Source: Erwinia_E haradaeae_G (GTDB taxonomy: Bacteria > Pseudomonadota > Gammaproteobacteria > Enterobacterales > Enterobacteriaceae). From it: DNA of 64,000 nucleotides. The stretch lies in NCBI RefSeq assembly GCF_900698955.1, contig NZ_LR217720.1:930001-994000 (forward strand). Direction: 5' to 3'. Both the position numbers and the translations under genes were made by a program. Below, piece by piece: positions 38,116 through 49,888 of the stretch (within the stretch, counting starts at the first letter, position 1; every line of letters begins with the position of its first letter). The notes under the pieces are model-generated. The model ran no database searches and had not been told where the DNA came from. It saw nothing but the letters and a program-made list of their open reading frames with translations.

Positions 38116-38823
38116 ATGAATAATAATACGACATTAATCGACTTAGTGGCTATAGTACCGGCTGCAGGTAACGGTCGTCGCATGAAATCGCAATTTCCTA
38201 AACAGTATCTTACTATTTGCGGCAAAACGATTCTAGAACACAGTCTAGATGTATTATTACAGCACCCAAAGATTCAAAGAATAGTGGTCGCTTTACACCC
38301 CTCCGATATACACTTTCAGCACCTTTCATTAGCACGTGATTTACGTATTACCACTGTACAAGGTGGCCCACAACGCACAGATTCAGTATTAGCAGCTCTG
38401 CAAGCATCACCTCCTGCGGAATGGGTTTTAATTCATGATGCAGCTCGCCCTTGTTTACGCCATGAAGACCTACATCGCCTTCTGACTCTTACCATAAGTA
38501 GTCAGATCGGTGGCATTTTAGCAGTGCCAGTACGTGATACAATAAAACGTGCTATAGAAGGGTGTAATCATATTCACTATACCGTTAAACGAGAATTTCT
38601 ATGGCATGCATTAACACCGCAATTATTTCCACGCAAATTACTAAGAAAATGCTTAGAAAAAGTATTAAGTGATGGTAAAGATGTCACTGATGAAGCGTCA
38701 GCTTTAGAATACTGTGGATATTATCCTGAATTAATTAGCGGACGTAGCGATAATTTAAAAATTACCCATCCAGAAGATTTAGCCTTAGCACATTTTTATA
38801 TTACAACACGAGAACATTCATAG
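38116..38823 (+). CDS. ispD: IspD, MEP cytidylyltransferase
   Basis: IspD couples 2-C-methyl-D-erythritol 4-phosphate to CTP, giving CDP-ME on the MEP isoprenoid pathway. The 235-residue product (236 in E. coli) has the nucleotide-binding PAAGNGRRM followed by FPKQYL, the HDAARP motif and KVTDEASALE-like DVTDEASALEY. It is nine bases upstream of ispF. Isoprenoids feed ubiquinone (UbiE, UbiB here) and undecaprenyl carriers. Confidence 0.97.
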   Translation: MNNNTTLIDLVAIVPAAGNGRRMKSQFPKQYLTICGKTILEHSLDVLLQHPKIQRIVVALHPSDIHFQHLSLARDLRITTVQGGPQRTDSVLAALQASPPAEWVLIHDAARPCLRHEDLHRLLTLTISSQIGGILAVPVRDTIKRAIEGCNHIHYTVKREFLWHALTPQLFPRKLLRKCLEKVLSDGKDVTDEASALEYCGYYPELISGRSDNLKITHPEDLALAHFYITTREHS

Positions 38824-38832
38824 GGATACGAT

Positions 38833-39309
38833 ATGCGCATTGGTCATGGTTTTGATGTACATGCTTTTGGAGGCACGAAGAAGACATTAATTTTGTGTGG
38901 CGTTACTATTCCATATACAAAAGGTCTGGTGGCCCATTCTGATGGGGATGTATGTTTGCATGCATTAACTGATGCGCTACTTGGCGCAGCTGCACTAGGA
39001 GATATGGGCCAACTCTTTCCAGATACCGATCCTACTTATAAAGATGTAAGTAGTCGCGTGCTTCTTCGTAAAGTCATACACACTATTTCAGAAAAAAAAT
39101 ATTCTGTGAATAATATTGATATGACTATTATTGCTCAAAAACCAAGAATTTTACCATATACTATGCAAATGCGTATAAATGTTTCCAAGGATTTAGGTAT
39201 AAATATAGATAATGTGAATGTTAAGGCGACCACTACAGATCATCTAGGATTTATTGGACATAATGAAGGCATTGCCTGTGAAGCTGTCGTATTATTAACT
39301 AGAGTTTAG
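38833..39309 (+). CDS. ispF: IspF, MEcPP synthase
   Basis: IspF cyclises CDP-ME 2-phosphate to MEcPP in the MEP pathway. The 158-residue product (159 in E. coli) has the zinc ligands Asp8 and His10 (GHGFDVHAF) and HSDGDVCLHALTDALLGA, and the KATTTDHLGFIG C-terminal block. It is contiguous with ispD. truD, surE, pcm, nlpD and rpoS, next in E. coli, are absent. Confidence 0.97.
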   Translation: MRIGHGFDVHAFGGTKKTLILCGVTIPYTKGLVAHSDGDVCLHALTDALLGAAALGDMGQLFPDTDPTYKDVSSRVLLRKVIHTISEKKYSVNNIDMTIIAQKPRILPYTMQMRINVSKDLGINIDNVNVKATTTDHLGFIGHNEGIACEAVVLLTRV

Positions 39310-40503
39310 CAGAGAAAAAGAATGTAGCATCTCTATCGTATATAGATGCCCTTATGCTATGATGATAGTTGTTCTCTTGAATGGCTTGTAGCATATATCA
39401 TACATCATAACAATATAAAAACATGCATTGTTTGCAATATTTAAGCCCTCTTGTTTTTTTATTTATTATGCGCATAAAATAACTGTAACAAAAACAAGGC
39501 ACCTGACATTACAGTGTACTCACAAACTACTCTTATTAATAAAAAATCACTCTACAATCTCGCATGATCAACGATCTATATCACCTCAAAGATGATGACT
39601 CTATCATTAGCAATGGCATGGCTGAAATTTTATTTTACTTTATGTATAACTGCTATCGTTTTGCAATCACACAGATCTATTTGTATTCGTAAGCTCACTA
39701 TATATGTTAAATTTTTTCATAACATGCTAAATCATGCAATTATTGATGGTATATGATCCATCAAAAGAAATCACTATCATTGATGATATATTCTACTTAC
39801 GTATCTATCGCGCAATATATCTGTAAGTATGTGTCCTTTTTGATTATAATAAATAATCAATATTATACTACTGATTTCTGAAAAAAATTAACAAATCTAC
39901 TTGATATTTGCCATGACAATCGCAGATTTTTATAAATCAATGATGAAAATATCTATTAAATTACATAATGTATAAGATAGCAGTCTCAATAATCTGCTTT
40001 TGCTCTAGCATTCAAGAACTCCACAATACAGATACTACCATCGAGTTTACATATTCACTAATTTTCCAATAGATTGGGAGATGAGAAAACTGAACTCATA
40101 TCTCCCGCTCTTATGTGGATAAAAATAAGATAAATATGAGTATTATGTGCATAGAGCCTAATATAGCTTCCCTCTGCAGAATAATTCAAAACAAATACTA
40201 CTGCTAATTTCCACTCATAATGTTTATATGTAATGACTATTATATTAAATAATATTACTCCTTCACCAGCTCATGAAAAATACATTTTATTTAAACTTTC
40301 AAAAAGACTGACAATATCGTAATTGCTGATAATGTATCACAAAATATCAAAAACATGTGGAATGTGGGGACACTACAATATGTTATACTAATATCTTAAA
40401 CATTCGCCAAGACTGTTCCTATAGACTATTATTATAGATGTATATACTATTCTGATGCCTAGTCTAGCACGTATACAATCACATAATCCGACTGGACTGT
40501 TTT
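39310..40503. other. Intergenic DNA between ispF and surA
   Basis: About 1.2 kb between convergent genes. It contains one perfect DnaA-box sequence (40114-40122, minus) but no cluster. I see no remnant of pdxA, rsmA or truD, which flank these loci in E. coli. Confidence 0.45.
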
Positions 40504-41784
40504 CTAAGGCAACACTTGTATATAGGCTGCGGCCCGTTCATCCGCTATCCATTGTTCGAGTGCGACAGAAAATTTACGATTTAACAACAAATGATAAGCC
40601 TCATTTTTGTACATATCATTTGTTTGATCTACTGTACGAGTGCCTATAATATACATTATATGCCACCCAAACATAGAGTGCACTGGGTTGCTAATCTGAC
40701 CTTTTTTCATTTTACGAAGAGTCGCGTGAAACTGTGGATCAAACATTCCAATGGAAACCCAACCTAAATCCCCGCCCTTATATACAGCTCTCACATCCCT
40801 ATATAACTCTTGCGATACCTGATGCAATGATTTACCAGACTTAATGTCTTCTGAGGCTCGAAAAATTTTTTGCTTCGCTTGCTGAGATGACATATCTGGT
40901 GAGTTCTTTAACATTATATGCATAGCATGCAACTCAGTAACTAAATTCTTCTTTATGTCACCACGAATATCATTCACTTTTAAAACATGCCACCCAATTC
41001 TAGATTGAATTGGGCCAATTACACTATCTATATGTGCATTTAAAAGTTCAGGAATAAAAGAAAATGGTAGCTCCTGTACTCCTCGCCATCCCATCTCTCT
41101 TGTGGGTATTACCTCCTCATCTAACACATGAGGAATCTTAACTCTACGAAAATCAAAACCATCTTTCACTTTCCGGGCAAACTCATTTGCTATATTTTTT
41201 TGATCATATAATTGTTTATTAGTTGGGTTACCTGATAAGGGAAATAGAGCACTGCTAAGATTAAATTCTACACTGGAACGACGTTGCAAATGGATCTGAT
41301 CTGCTAATGAATCAACTTCTTGAGGTAAAATCCTAATACGATGACGTAACTCTCGATTACGAAATTCTAATACAGTCATATCATGACGAATTTGTTCACG
41401 ATAGTGAAAATAATCTAATCCCTGATCAGCCACATTTTTATACAGTTGGTCTATACTCATTTTATTTTGCTTGGCGATATTAATAATTACTTGGTCTAGT
41501 TGCGAATCACTAACTCGTAGTCCAACTTGTTCTGCTTTTTGTAAAAAAATATTATCTGTAATTAGTTTATTAATAATGTGAAAACGCACTTCTTTTTCAT
41601 CAGGTAGGCTCTGACCAAACTGTTTAGCCTGACTCTGTACAGATTGCATGATTCTATTAACATCACTATCTAAAACGATACTATTATTAACAATAGCAAC
41701 AACTTTATCTAGCACTTGTACTTTGGAATACGCCATGCTAGGTATTAAAACTACAGTAAAGAGTAATATATTCCAGTTAATCAT
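40504..41784 (-). CDS. surA: Periplasmic chaperone SurA
   Basis: SurA is the main periplasmic chaperone for outer-membrane beta-barrels, handing them to BAM. The 426-residue product (428 in E. coli) has a signal peptide ending near MAYS, an N-terminal chaperone domain beginning VLDKVVAIVNNSIVL, two parvulin domains (about 172-280 and 283-390) and the C-terminal helix. It lies 59 bp after lptD on the same strand, the E. coli order, and LptD is a known SurA client. The autotransporter at 19.5 kb is another likely client. Confidence 0.96.
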   Translation of the reverse strand: MINWNILLFTVVLIPSMAYSKVQVLDKVVAIVNNSIVLDSDVNRIMQSVQSQAKQFGQSLPDEKEVRFHIINKLITDNIFLQKAEQVGLRVSDSQLDQVIINIAKQNKMSIDQLYKNVADQGLDYFHYREQIRHDMTVLEFRNRELRHRIRILPQEVDSLADQIHLQRRSSVEFNLSSALFPLSGNPTNKQLYDQKNIANEFARKVKDGFDFRRVKIPHVLDEEVIPTREMGWRGVQELPFSFIPELLNAHIDSVIGPIQSRIGWHVLKVNDIRGDIKKNLVTELHAMHIMLKNSPDMSSQQAKQKIFRASEDIKSGKSLHQVSQELYRDVRAVYKGGDLGWVSIGMFDPQFHATLRKMKKGQISNPVHSMFGWHIMYIIGTRTVDQTNDMYKNEAYHLLLNRKFSVALEQWIADERAAAYIQVLP

Positions 41785-41843
41785 ACCTTTTCCGTTCTGG
41801 TATCCAGGCTGTATGGGTTAGTAGTAGTGTGTAAAATCACAAA

Positions 41844-44198
41844 TTAAAAAATCTTTCGATAAGGCATCATACCTTGACGTAACATCTGATTCATATCTAG
41901 ATCATGACCTGGGCTTAAGCCACGCAATTCAATATTAAAAGAAATTTGATTGTCATATTTGCTCTGATTCTGTTCCCAACCGTTAACTTTACGTTCATAA
42001 CCAAATCGTACTGCGTAGCAACAAGAACTGTATTGCATGCCTACTAATTGGTCTGCTATCATCTTGTTCTTAAGATCATAGTAAAAAGCGCCAACTACTG
42101 ACCACGTATTACACGCATTGATAATCGGCCAGGTAGCAATTGCACCGACCTGTGAAATGCCTTGACGGTATTGATATTCATTGCTCCCCTCTTCTAAAGT
42201 TTTTTTCATATAATCTGCACTCGTGTAACGATAACTACATTGTATCATATGACTCGTATGATAACGCCATTCTAATATAGTGTTACCTTGTGTAATGCTA
42301 TCTATATGTACATCATACTGCATACCGGCATGTAATATTATACGATCACTCATCCTCCAGTAACTATCACCCGCTAATACTAAACTCCCTTTAGTATTGT
42401 CATTCGCTCTACCAAGAATACTACGCTCCGAATTAAACAAATAGATTTGCCCAATAGAAATTTTAAATTTTTCTAGCATTTTTGCGTTTAAAATACGCAT
42501 AGTAATACCAGTAGCTGCCTGATTAGCAGAAGTAATCCGATCTAAACCACTATATGTCTTTTCTCGAAACAGCCCGTCATAATCTCTACCCAATAAAGCG
42601 GAATCATAAGTGCGTATCCAACTCTGATTACGATACGGTATATACAGATACTGTGCGCGGGGTTCTAGTGTTTGTCTGTAACCAGGTAACCACGATATGT
42701 CACGACTAAATAACATCCTTCCGTCGAAGGTTAATTGTGGTAAAATACGATGAAATGAACCTTTTAACTGAGGTATCGGTCCTACTTGTTTATTATAGTA
42801 TTGAATATTATGTTGTTCATAATGTGTCATGAGCAGTTTAGCCGCACCTTGTAATGTATTCCATTTATTTTCTAAAGAGTATTTTATAACTGGTTCCATG
42901 TGCAGACGTATCGCGTTCGGCATACGTGCATCCATATTAGTAAATCTTACAGCTTGTGCATATAAGTAAGCTTCCAATGGTTTAAAATTACGGTAATGAT
43001 AATTAAAATCCATTTGTGGCTCAGAATAATAAATATCCTTTTGATCCTTTAAAGATAACATCTGAAATCTTTTTGTTGACAAAACTAGACCCCAATTACG
43101 ATCTCTATATCCTAAGACAAACTTCTGAGTAGAATAATCATCACTTGTTGTACCATAAGCTGACTGTAAATCAGTAAAATAATAAGGATCGCTAACTTTT
43201 GTATAATCAGAGTTAAAACGCCAATGTTCTGAATATATACCAGCGTGCTCCCAATGCACCAACCATCGAGTGGATGAATGCGCTACGTGCTTGTGATTAT
43301 CCCGGTAAAAGCGATCAGAATGAAGATAATCAACTTCTACTAAGCCTTTACCACCTGTCAAGTATCGTAATTCATTTTGCCACTGCATGCCACGTCGACT
43401 AATATAGTGTGCCACTAGCGTTGCATCCACCTCGGGTAATATGTTCCAATAATACGGAAATAGAAATTGTGCACCGCTAATTTTATTGTAGTAAGCATGA
43501 GGCATTAACAAACCAGAACGACGTTTATTACCTACTGGTATATTAAGATAAGGACTATAGAACACCGGCACTACGCCTAATTGAAAGCGCGCATTCCAAA
43601 TCTTCGTCAATTGTTCGTGGCGATCATAAATAATTTGAGACCCCTTTAGCATCCAACTATCCTGCCCCATTGGACAGGAAGTAAAAGTGCCATTTTCAAG
43701 AATCGTATAACGATTATTATTACGTAGTTTTATTTGAGTAGCAACGCCACGTCCTTGGCGATCTACCATCTGATAATTACTATGCCAAATATTAGTATCT
43801 TTAGTATTTAAATTAGACCAAGCCCTTAGACCGTTCAATATAATCTGATGATCATCATAACATACATTTCCTGAGGCGACGATAGTATGCGTCGGATTCT
43901 GATCTCCTTGGAGTACTCTGCGATTTAGTTGAATATGCTTTGATGTAAAATGTCTTCTTCCTTGTTGAATTTCAACGTGACCACTAAATATAGCTTGATC
44001 TGGATAAGTGGCACGCGCTGTATCTGCATTAATAATTACAGGAACCTGATCCATTTTTTTTCTCTGTACTACTAGATAATGATCATCGTTACTACTTTTA
44101 CGTATACTTAATGCGGTTAAATCATCTGCCACCACATGTTGGCTAACACATACCAAGCTCGTAAGCATACCAAGCAATAAAGGTAGTCTTATATTCAT
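41844..44198 (-). CDS. lptD: LPS-assembly outer-membrane protein LptD
   Basis: LptD with LptE inserts LPS into the outer leaflet. Using the ATG at 44198 gives 784 residues, identical to E. coli, with a signal peptide ending near VVA, an N-terminal beta-jellyroll and a 26-strand barrel. NLNTKDTNIW, YTILENGTFTSC and MQYSSCCYA are conserved. Cys175, Cys726 and Cys727 match E. coli Cys173, 724 and 725. No cysteine matches E. coli Cys31, because the segment after the signal (DDLTALSIRK) has none; Cys17 is in the signal peptide. Only one of the two interdomain disulfides seems possible. A TTG two codons upstream is a less likely start. Confidence 0.96.
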   Translation of the reverse strand: MNIRLPLLLGMLTSLVCVSQHVVADDLTALSIRKSSNDDHYLVVQRKKMDQVPVIINADTARATYPDQAIFSGHVEIQQGRRHFTSKHIQLNRRVLQGDQNPTHTIVASGNVCYDDHQIILNGLRAWSNLNTKDTNIWHSNYQMVDRQGRGVATQIKLRNNNRYTILENGTFTSCPMGQDSWMLKGSQIIYDRHEQLTKIWNARFQLGVVPVFYSPYLNIPVGNKRRSGLLMPHAYYNKISGAQFLFPYYWNILPEVDATLVAHYISRRGMQWQNELRYLTGGKGLVEVDYLHSDRFYRDNHKHVAHSSTRWLVHWEHAGIYSEHWRFNSDYTKVSDPYYFTDLQSAYGTTSDDYSTQKFVLGYRDRNWGLVLSTKRFQMLSLKDQKDIYYSEPQMDFNYHYRNFKPLEAYLYAQAVRFTNMDARMPNAIRLHMEPVIKYSLENKWNTLQGAAKLLMTHYEQHNIQYYNKQVGPIPQLKGSFHRILPQLTFDGRMLFSRDISWLPGYRQTLEPRAQYLYIPYRNQSWIRTYDSALLGRDYDGLFREKTYSGLDRITSANQAATGITMRILNAKMLEKFKISIGQIYLFNSERSILGRANDNTKGSLVLAGDSYWRMSDRIILHAGMQYDVHIDSITQGNTILEWRYHTSHMIQCSYRYTSADYMKKTLEEGSNEYQYRQGISQVGAIATWPIINACNTWSVVGAFYYDLKNKMIADQLVGMQYSSCCYAVRFGYERKVNGWEQNQSKYDNQISFNIELRGLSPGHDLDMNQMLRQGMMPYRKIF

Positions 44199-45837
44199 AC
44201 GCAATCTTCATATTTCCTAAGCACTCATCTAACTGCTCATCCAATAATCACACTATCTATACTGTACTATAATAGTGATGGATTACTATCGTCATCAAAA
44301 CGTCTGAAAAAACGTAATAATACATTATTCATTTACAAGAAGTCTGAATGATTAAATCTATTGACACTCAGACACTATATGCTTAACAGTAAGATTACAT
44401 ATCTACCAGCATTATATTCTTTCATACACACTACTCTAACGCATCTACTATCAACACTAATATCATTAAATTTAGTGCGCTCATCGTCAAGATTGATATA
44501 GCATCGCAGAAGTCAAACGGTGAGGGTACAAAGAAACAAATGTGCAGATGAAAACATATTTCTTTAAAAAATTAGCACTTTATGACCAATAACTATCTTC
44601 TGATGTAAAAACGTAATATATTTTATACATTAATAATGTAGACACCTATAATGTTAGTATTATTGCGCCATGTTATTATATGCAAAAATATCATAACTCA
44701 TAATGTAATCTTAGTAGATTACCCTCTCTACATTAAGTGCACATTCTACATTACTATAGTGAAACTCATGGAAAGCATCAGAATTCATTATTCCGCTCTA
44801 TATACTATACTGGATCGAGCAGAGAAAAATATTGAAGAATTTATTATATATTAATGATATCTAAGATTTAGTATTTACTATCAAGTGCAACAATAAAAAC
44901 TACATACAAGGATATAGAACGAACATATAAATCCCCACAATACCATAACGTTGTACCTTAAAAATATACATAATATAACGTACCGTATAATCTATTATTA
45001 CTCTATATTACTGCCATATAGTCACAGTACTACTAAACTATAATAAAAATGTAAGAAACGTTCTAACTCATTAGCAGTGTTTATTTTTAAGTATCTATAT
45101 ACTACTTATAGAACATCCATTCTCTCTACATTATTACAGTATACTATAGAGTGTTTCTTAATATACTTCTTGCTTAAGTTGAAAAACCATTACCGTCACA
45201 ATCATTTTATATCATCAGGCAGTTCAAGGAACATATGTTAAAGTGAAAGCATTAATCATAAAATAAAATTATATTGTATGCATCAAAATAACCTTTGGAG
45301 ATGCGATTTGATCGAGCTATGTTTTTTCAAGGTTGGCAACTGCACTCATTCATAGAGTAAAGTGACTAAAGCAATTTTTTTAAAATAAAAGTAATCATAC
45401 AATATGTCATGGGTATTTATCATAGATAAAAGTCTAGTTCATGCATTAAAATAAAACAATATATCTACTAGATGGTATAGAAATATACCATACATTTAGC
45501 TAATATTAATAACAGCACTAACTAAAACAACTACTGCTGTAAAAATAACCATAATTTTATCAGTATTATACGATTACAATACATCAGCTTTTCTTGTAAA
45601 AGAGAGTTAATACTTTCTGCTGACGATCACAAGATAGCCGCATATATTCTTGTGATACACACCTTCTACAATCTCTTAGCATAAGATGTAAAACGATAGA
45701 TAACTACAAGCAGAAATATGGATTATTTAACAAGGGATGTCGTGCGTTTTTATATATTAAAATACCTCCCATGCAAAAGAGATAAGAATGAAAATTCTTA
45801 ATTTATATCACACAAATCATGGCCTAATGAGGGGTTT
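44199..45837. other. lptD-djlA divergent spacer, 1.6 kb
   Basis: Much longer than the few hundred bases expected from E. coli. AT-rich, with no gene, RNA or repeat that I can support. Promoters of both genes must lie here. Confidence 0.45.
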
Positions 45838-46665
45838 ATGCACTATTGGGGCAAAGTATTAGGACTAATTTGGGGGTTGCTATCCGGTTTAGGGTTTTGG
45901 GGTATACTAATCGGATTACTGACAGGGTACATATTTGATAGAATACACCTGTCTACTTACAAAAACAATACGTCTGATCAGCACAAACGTCAGTCTCTAT
46001 TTTTCCACACGACTTTTCAAGTCTTGGGGCATTTAACAAAATCTAAGGGACGCGTTACCGACACAGATATTCAGGTAGCATCTACACTCATGGATCGTAT
46101 GCGATTACATGGAGACAGCCGCACAGCGGCACAACGCGCTTTCCGTGAAGGAAAGGAAGTAGATTACCCAATGCGTGATAAACTGCGTGAACTACGAATC
46201 ACCTGCATGAATCGTTTAGATCTACTCCGCATGTTTTTGGAAATTCAAATTCAAGCAGCATTTGCAGATGGTTTATTACACCCTAATGAACGCAAGATAC
46301 TGTATATTATTGCTGAGGAGCTCGGGATATCATACACACAGTTTACGCAATTTCTACGAATGATGGAAAGTGGACAGCAATTTGGTAGTAACTATCAAAA
46401 TACTAACTACACAGGACATACAAACAACCATACACAGAAAAATACAGGTCCTACATTAGAAGATGCTTGCACGATGATAGGAGTATCCAGTAATGATGAT
46501 ATAACTACGATCAAACGAGCTTACCGCAAAAGAATGGGTGAAAATCATCCGGATAAATTAGTAGCTAAAGGTCTACCTCCAGAAATGATGGAAATGGCAA
46601 AACAAAAAACACAAGCACTACAAGCAGCTTATAATCTCATTAAACGTGAAAAAGGATTTAAGTAA
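45838..46665 (+). CDS. djlA: Membrane DnaJ-like co-chaperone DjlA
   Basis: DjlA is a type III inner-membrane protein that stimulates DnaK ATPase and, in E. coli, influences the Rcs envelope stress system. The 275-residue product (271 in E. coli) has one N-terminal glycine-rich membrane segment (about 8-31), a TerB-like central domain, a Gln/Asn/Thr-rich linker (about 182-205) and a C-terminal J domain with HPD at 237-239. GAGG precedes the ATG. It is divergent from lptD, as in E. coli. Confidence 0.95.
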   Translation: MHYWGKVLGLIWGLLSGLGFWGILIGLLTGYIFDRIHLSTYKNNTSDQHKRQSLFFHTTFQVLGHLTKSKGRVTDTDIQVASTLMDRMRLHGDSRTAAQRAFREGKEVDYPMRDKLRELRITCMNRLDLLRMFLEIQIQAAFADGLLHPNERKILYIIAEELGISYTQFTQFLRMMESGQQFGSNYQNTNYTGHTNNHTQKNTGPTLEDACTMIGVSSNDDITTIKRAYRKRMGENHPDKLVAKGLPPEMMEMAKQKTQALQAAYNLIKREKGFK

Positions 46666-47740
46666 TAATATACTAATATTATAAACTTACAAAAGTATGC
46701 ACAAGCATATCATTGAGGCTGCCTGACAAAAACCATACGATCTCTTTTTATTTAGTACGTAATATCCTTGCTCATTATAATGATGCCACGAGAAAGCTAA
46801 TCATACTACATTCGCGTTATGTGCGTCGATGTAATCTGAATAACATTCTATTAAAAAAGGTTCATCTTCAAACTAAAAGGTTAATAAATATGCTTTGTTC
46901 TCCCAGTAATAAATTCATAACCATCCACTCTGATCATGCATACATTGATCATATCATCTATTATATCACATAAGCTATTTCAACATATGTCTTCTTATAA
47001 GTGCGTATGATCTCTTTACTATAGGAAATATTCTATATTATATTATGATTATAATCATTTTAATCCTTTAAGATGTCAAAAGCTACATACAATATCAGAA
47101 TTAAAAGTGACAAAAATCGTCTATAATACTGCGTCTCTCTATCCAAAATAAACAATTACCATATATTTTATACTTTATACACACTATAGCCAATAATCTG
47201 TGCGGAAATCGTTCTATTTAATAGTATCTATATAAAATATATTAGTAAATCACAAGATATGCCTCCTATATATACCTTCACAAAAGTTATATACTATCTA
47301 GATTAATTAAGAATATGACATAGACCTCCAGTCTATTTCTGCCTATAAGAACCTTTCAACTCATATGATAAAATTGAACATCTATCACAAGAGAGGTCAA
47401 GATTCATACTGATGTCGATATATAATTGCTCAGTGTATTTTATTATTAATGGATTCATTGCAAAAAATGCAATGCTTCTGTGCTACACTACCATAAACTA
47501 TATATTTTCATAACATGACACTATAATAATGTATGATATACAAAATGTAGTTTGCGCTCATTAAGAGCCATTTATATATACTATAAATTTTTGATATATC
47601 TAATCCATTGACAGATTATATTTTCACACATATACAGTTATTTATAATTTTTCTCATAATACTCAGAAATACCTTTCTGTTCTGTATTCTAGTATATGTT
47701 AATGCTTATATTATCACCTAAGCTCAACGAGTAGTCGATA
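46666..47740. other. Intergenic DNA after djlA
   Basis: About 1.1 kb between convergent genes, AT-rich. An 86-codon frame starting at a TTG (46713-46973) has no supporting features. rluA, convergent with djlA in E. coli, is not recognisable. Confidence 0.45.
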
Positions 47741-48493
47741 TTAAACAGGATTATCAATATCCACAAATCTCACATCAAGGTTATATTCTCGCGCAAGCCA
47801 CTCTCCTAATGCCTTCACCCCTCCCCGCTCAGTCGCATGATGTCCTGCAGAAAAAAAATGTAATCCTTGCTCTCGTGCGCTATGTACTGTCTGCTCAGAC
47901 ACCTCACCACTAAGAAACGCATCAACCCCGAAAGCAGCTGCTGCATCAACAAAAACATGACCACTTCCACTACACCAGGCAATAGATTTAATAAGAGAAG
48001 GGGCATTTCTAGCACCACAATATAAAGGTTCGCGACTGAGTGCCTTGCTAATCCGTTGCGTTAAGCTATCTACACTGAGCGCATGCCTTAGCTCCCCCCA
48101 AAGCACAAGGGGTTTCACTACTTCACCCTTAATGTCAATACCTAATAACTCTGATAACTTCACATTATTGCCAAATTTTGGGTGTATATCCAGCGGTAAA
48201 TGCCAAGAAAAAAGATTAATATCATGTTCTAGAAGTATTTTTAATCTCCTTTGCTTCATGCCTTTAATCCGCACACATTCTTTTTTCCAAAAAAAACCAT
48301 GATGCACTACCACTGCGTCTGCCTTGACACAAACGGCTTCATGCAGTAAATCATAACAAGCAGTAACGCCGGTAATCACTTTTTTAATTTGCCTACGCCC
48401 TTCCACTTGCAGACCATTGGGTACAATATCACTACACGAACTGCTATGTAAAAGCTTATTCACCTGATTTTCTAGCTCGGAATTAATTATCAT
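47741..48493 (-). CDS. ybgI: Nif3-like dinuclear metal protein YbgI
   Basis: A member of the widespread Nif3/DUF34 family that forms toroidal hexamers with a two-metal site; its physiological role is not settled. From ATG 48493 (AGGA nine bases upstream) the product is 250 residues (247 in E. coli) and matches YbgI across its length: PNGLQVEG, VVHHGFFW with the metal histidines, SWHLPLDIHP and the C-terminal SAGHHATERGG. The frame is open another 20 codons upstream without family similarity. Confidence 0.94.
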   Translation of the reverse strand: MIINSELENQVNKLLHSSSCSDIVPNGLQVEGRRQIKKVITGVTACYDLLHEAVCVKADAVVVHHGFFWKKECVRIKGMKQRRLKILLEHDINLFSWHLPLDIHPKFGNNVKLSELLGIDIKGEVVKPLVLWGELRHALSVDSLTQRISKALSREPLYCGARNAPSLIKSIAWCSGSGHVFVDAAAAFGVDAFLSGEVSEQTVHSAREQGLHFFSAGHHATERGGVKALGEWLAREYNLDVRFVDIDNPV

Positions 48494-49888
48494 AATCAGT
48501 AATCCTATCATTTTTAAACTTTTTATATGCATCTTATTAGTACACCCTGTCAAAGGGTTCCTGAGAAAATATATGCCCCATCACTAAAGTCAATACTTTC
48601 ATAAAAAACTTAAAGTTCGTATGACAAAATTTATTTTATTGTGAAAAATCCTACGATACTTCCCGTTTTTATTTTTATGCACATTCTGTTATTGCAATAA
48701 TATATGTAGATTTACTATAATCTTTCCTTTGAAAATACTCAGTAATAACACACAAAAATGCCATAATAAACAAATCTTATTAGGTTATTTAATAACTGAT
48801 TAAATAGCGAATATATTTCTATCCATGAAATGACTTTGATTACATAATAGTGCCATATAACAGAATCAATCTATCTGAGTATTATTCTGTCTGATGTACA
48901 AATTTCTCATAATATTTGCAACCCATCTCTTGCATACTCTCACATAACATTATCAGGTTAACAGTGCGAGTTTTTAAAAGTAATACATTTAAAGGAAGAT
49001 GATAATGCTCAATAAAGACATTCACATTTTACTAATAAATGTCATTCACCATTATAGATTTATATTTGCAAACACTCATGGTAATCAATCTATACTTTAT
49101 GTGCTTGACGATGTCAAATAACATACTATATTATACTATACGGCGCTTTAAATACTCTGCCCAAAAACCAGTCTGTATGTTTACATATCATATACTTTGA
49201 ATAGTATATTAAGTAAGTAATTTCGATTATACCCTACTGTCACTCTTAAAGATATTTACATATGAAACGTGCAGATCTTGAGAACCATGCAGTTTTATAA
49301 GATATTTTAACAGGCGTCTGTTATCTTTTTCATCCTCATGAAAAAGTCCACTTCGTATATATTAGGATAATGATATATAGAGCGCATTCTGTACTATATG
49401 CATGGACACACATAGTGATTAGCTGTAATCAAAAATTAAAATCATGTAGTTTCTTTACAGAAAGGTTCTTATCACTAACCTAGATGAATATTACTTTGAT
49501 ATAAAGCATGGTATACAGTAAGAGATATGCTTTAGAATACAGATTACTCTAATGGCTGATAAATAAAATCTCAGACAATAAATTAACATCTCTATATGTA
49601 ATACATATATGCACCTATTGAACATCCTAATGTGTCGTAATACATACGCACGTTTATATTATCATAAGAGAGAATATCATTCTCCTCAATCAATCACTAT
49701 GCTTCTCAAAATATTTTTATACTTCATGTGTATTATGCTACTAAAAAGTATCTATTCTTTACAATAAGGGCATAAAAGTTCACATAACCTTTGCAATATG
49801 CCATAATGGCCTGATCCTAATCATATGATATTGATCCCAATCTGGAAATCTTGTTATTAAAAATAACCTTAATTAGGTCATATTATGT
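48494..49888. other. Intergenic DNA between ybgI and pykF
   Basis: About 1.4 kb, AT-rich, with flanking genes on the same strand. I see nothing to annotate. Confidence 0.45.

Noticed and set aside
40114..40122. Perfect DnaA box (TTATCCACA on the minus strand)
   Set aside because: It is isolated; there is no cluster of boxes, no AT-rich unwinding tract that stands out, and no dnaA, dnaN or mnmG nearby. Similar TTATACACA matches occur by chance in several other AT-rich gaps.
46713..46973. 86-codon frame after djlA
   Set aside because: TTG start, no ribosome-binding site, no recognisable motif; length is within chance expectation for this base composition.
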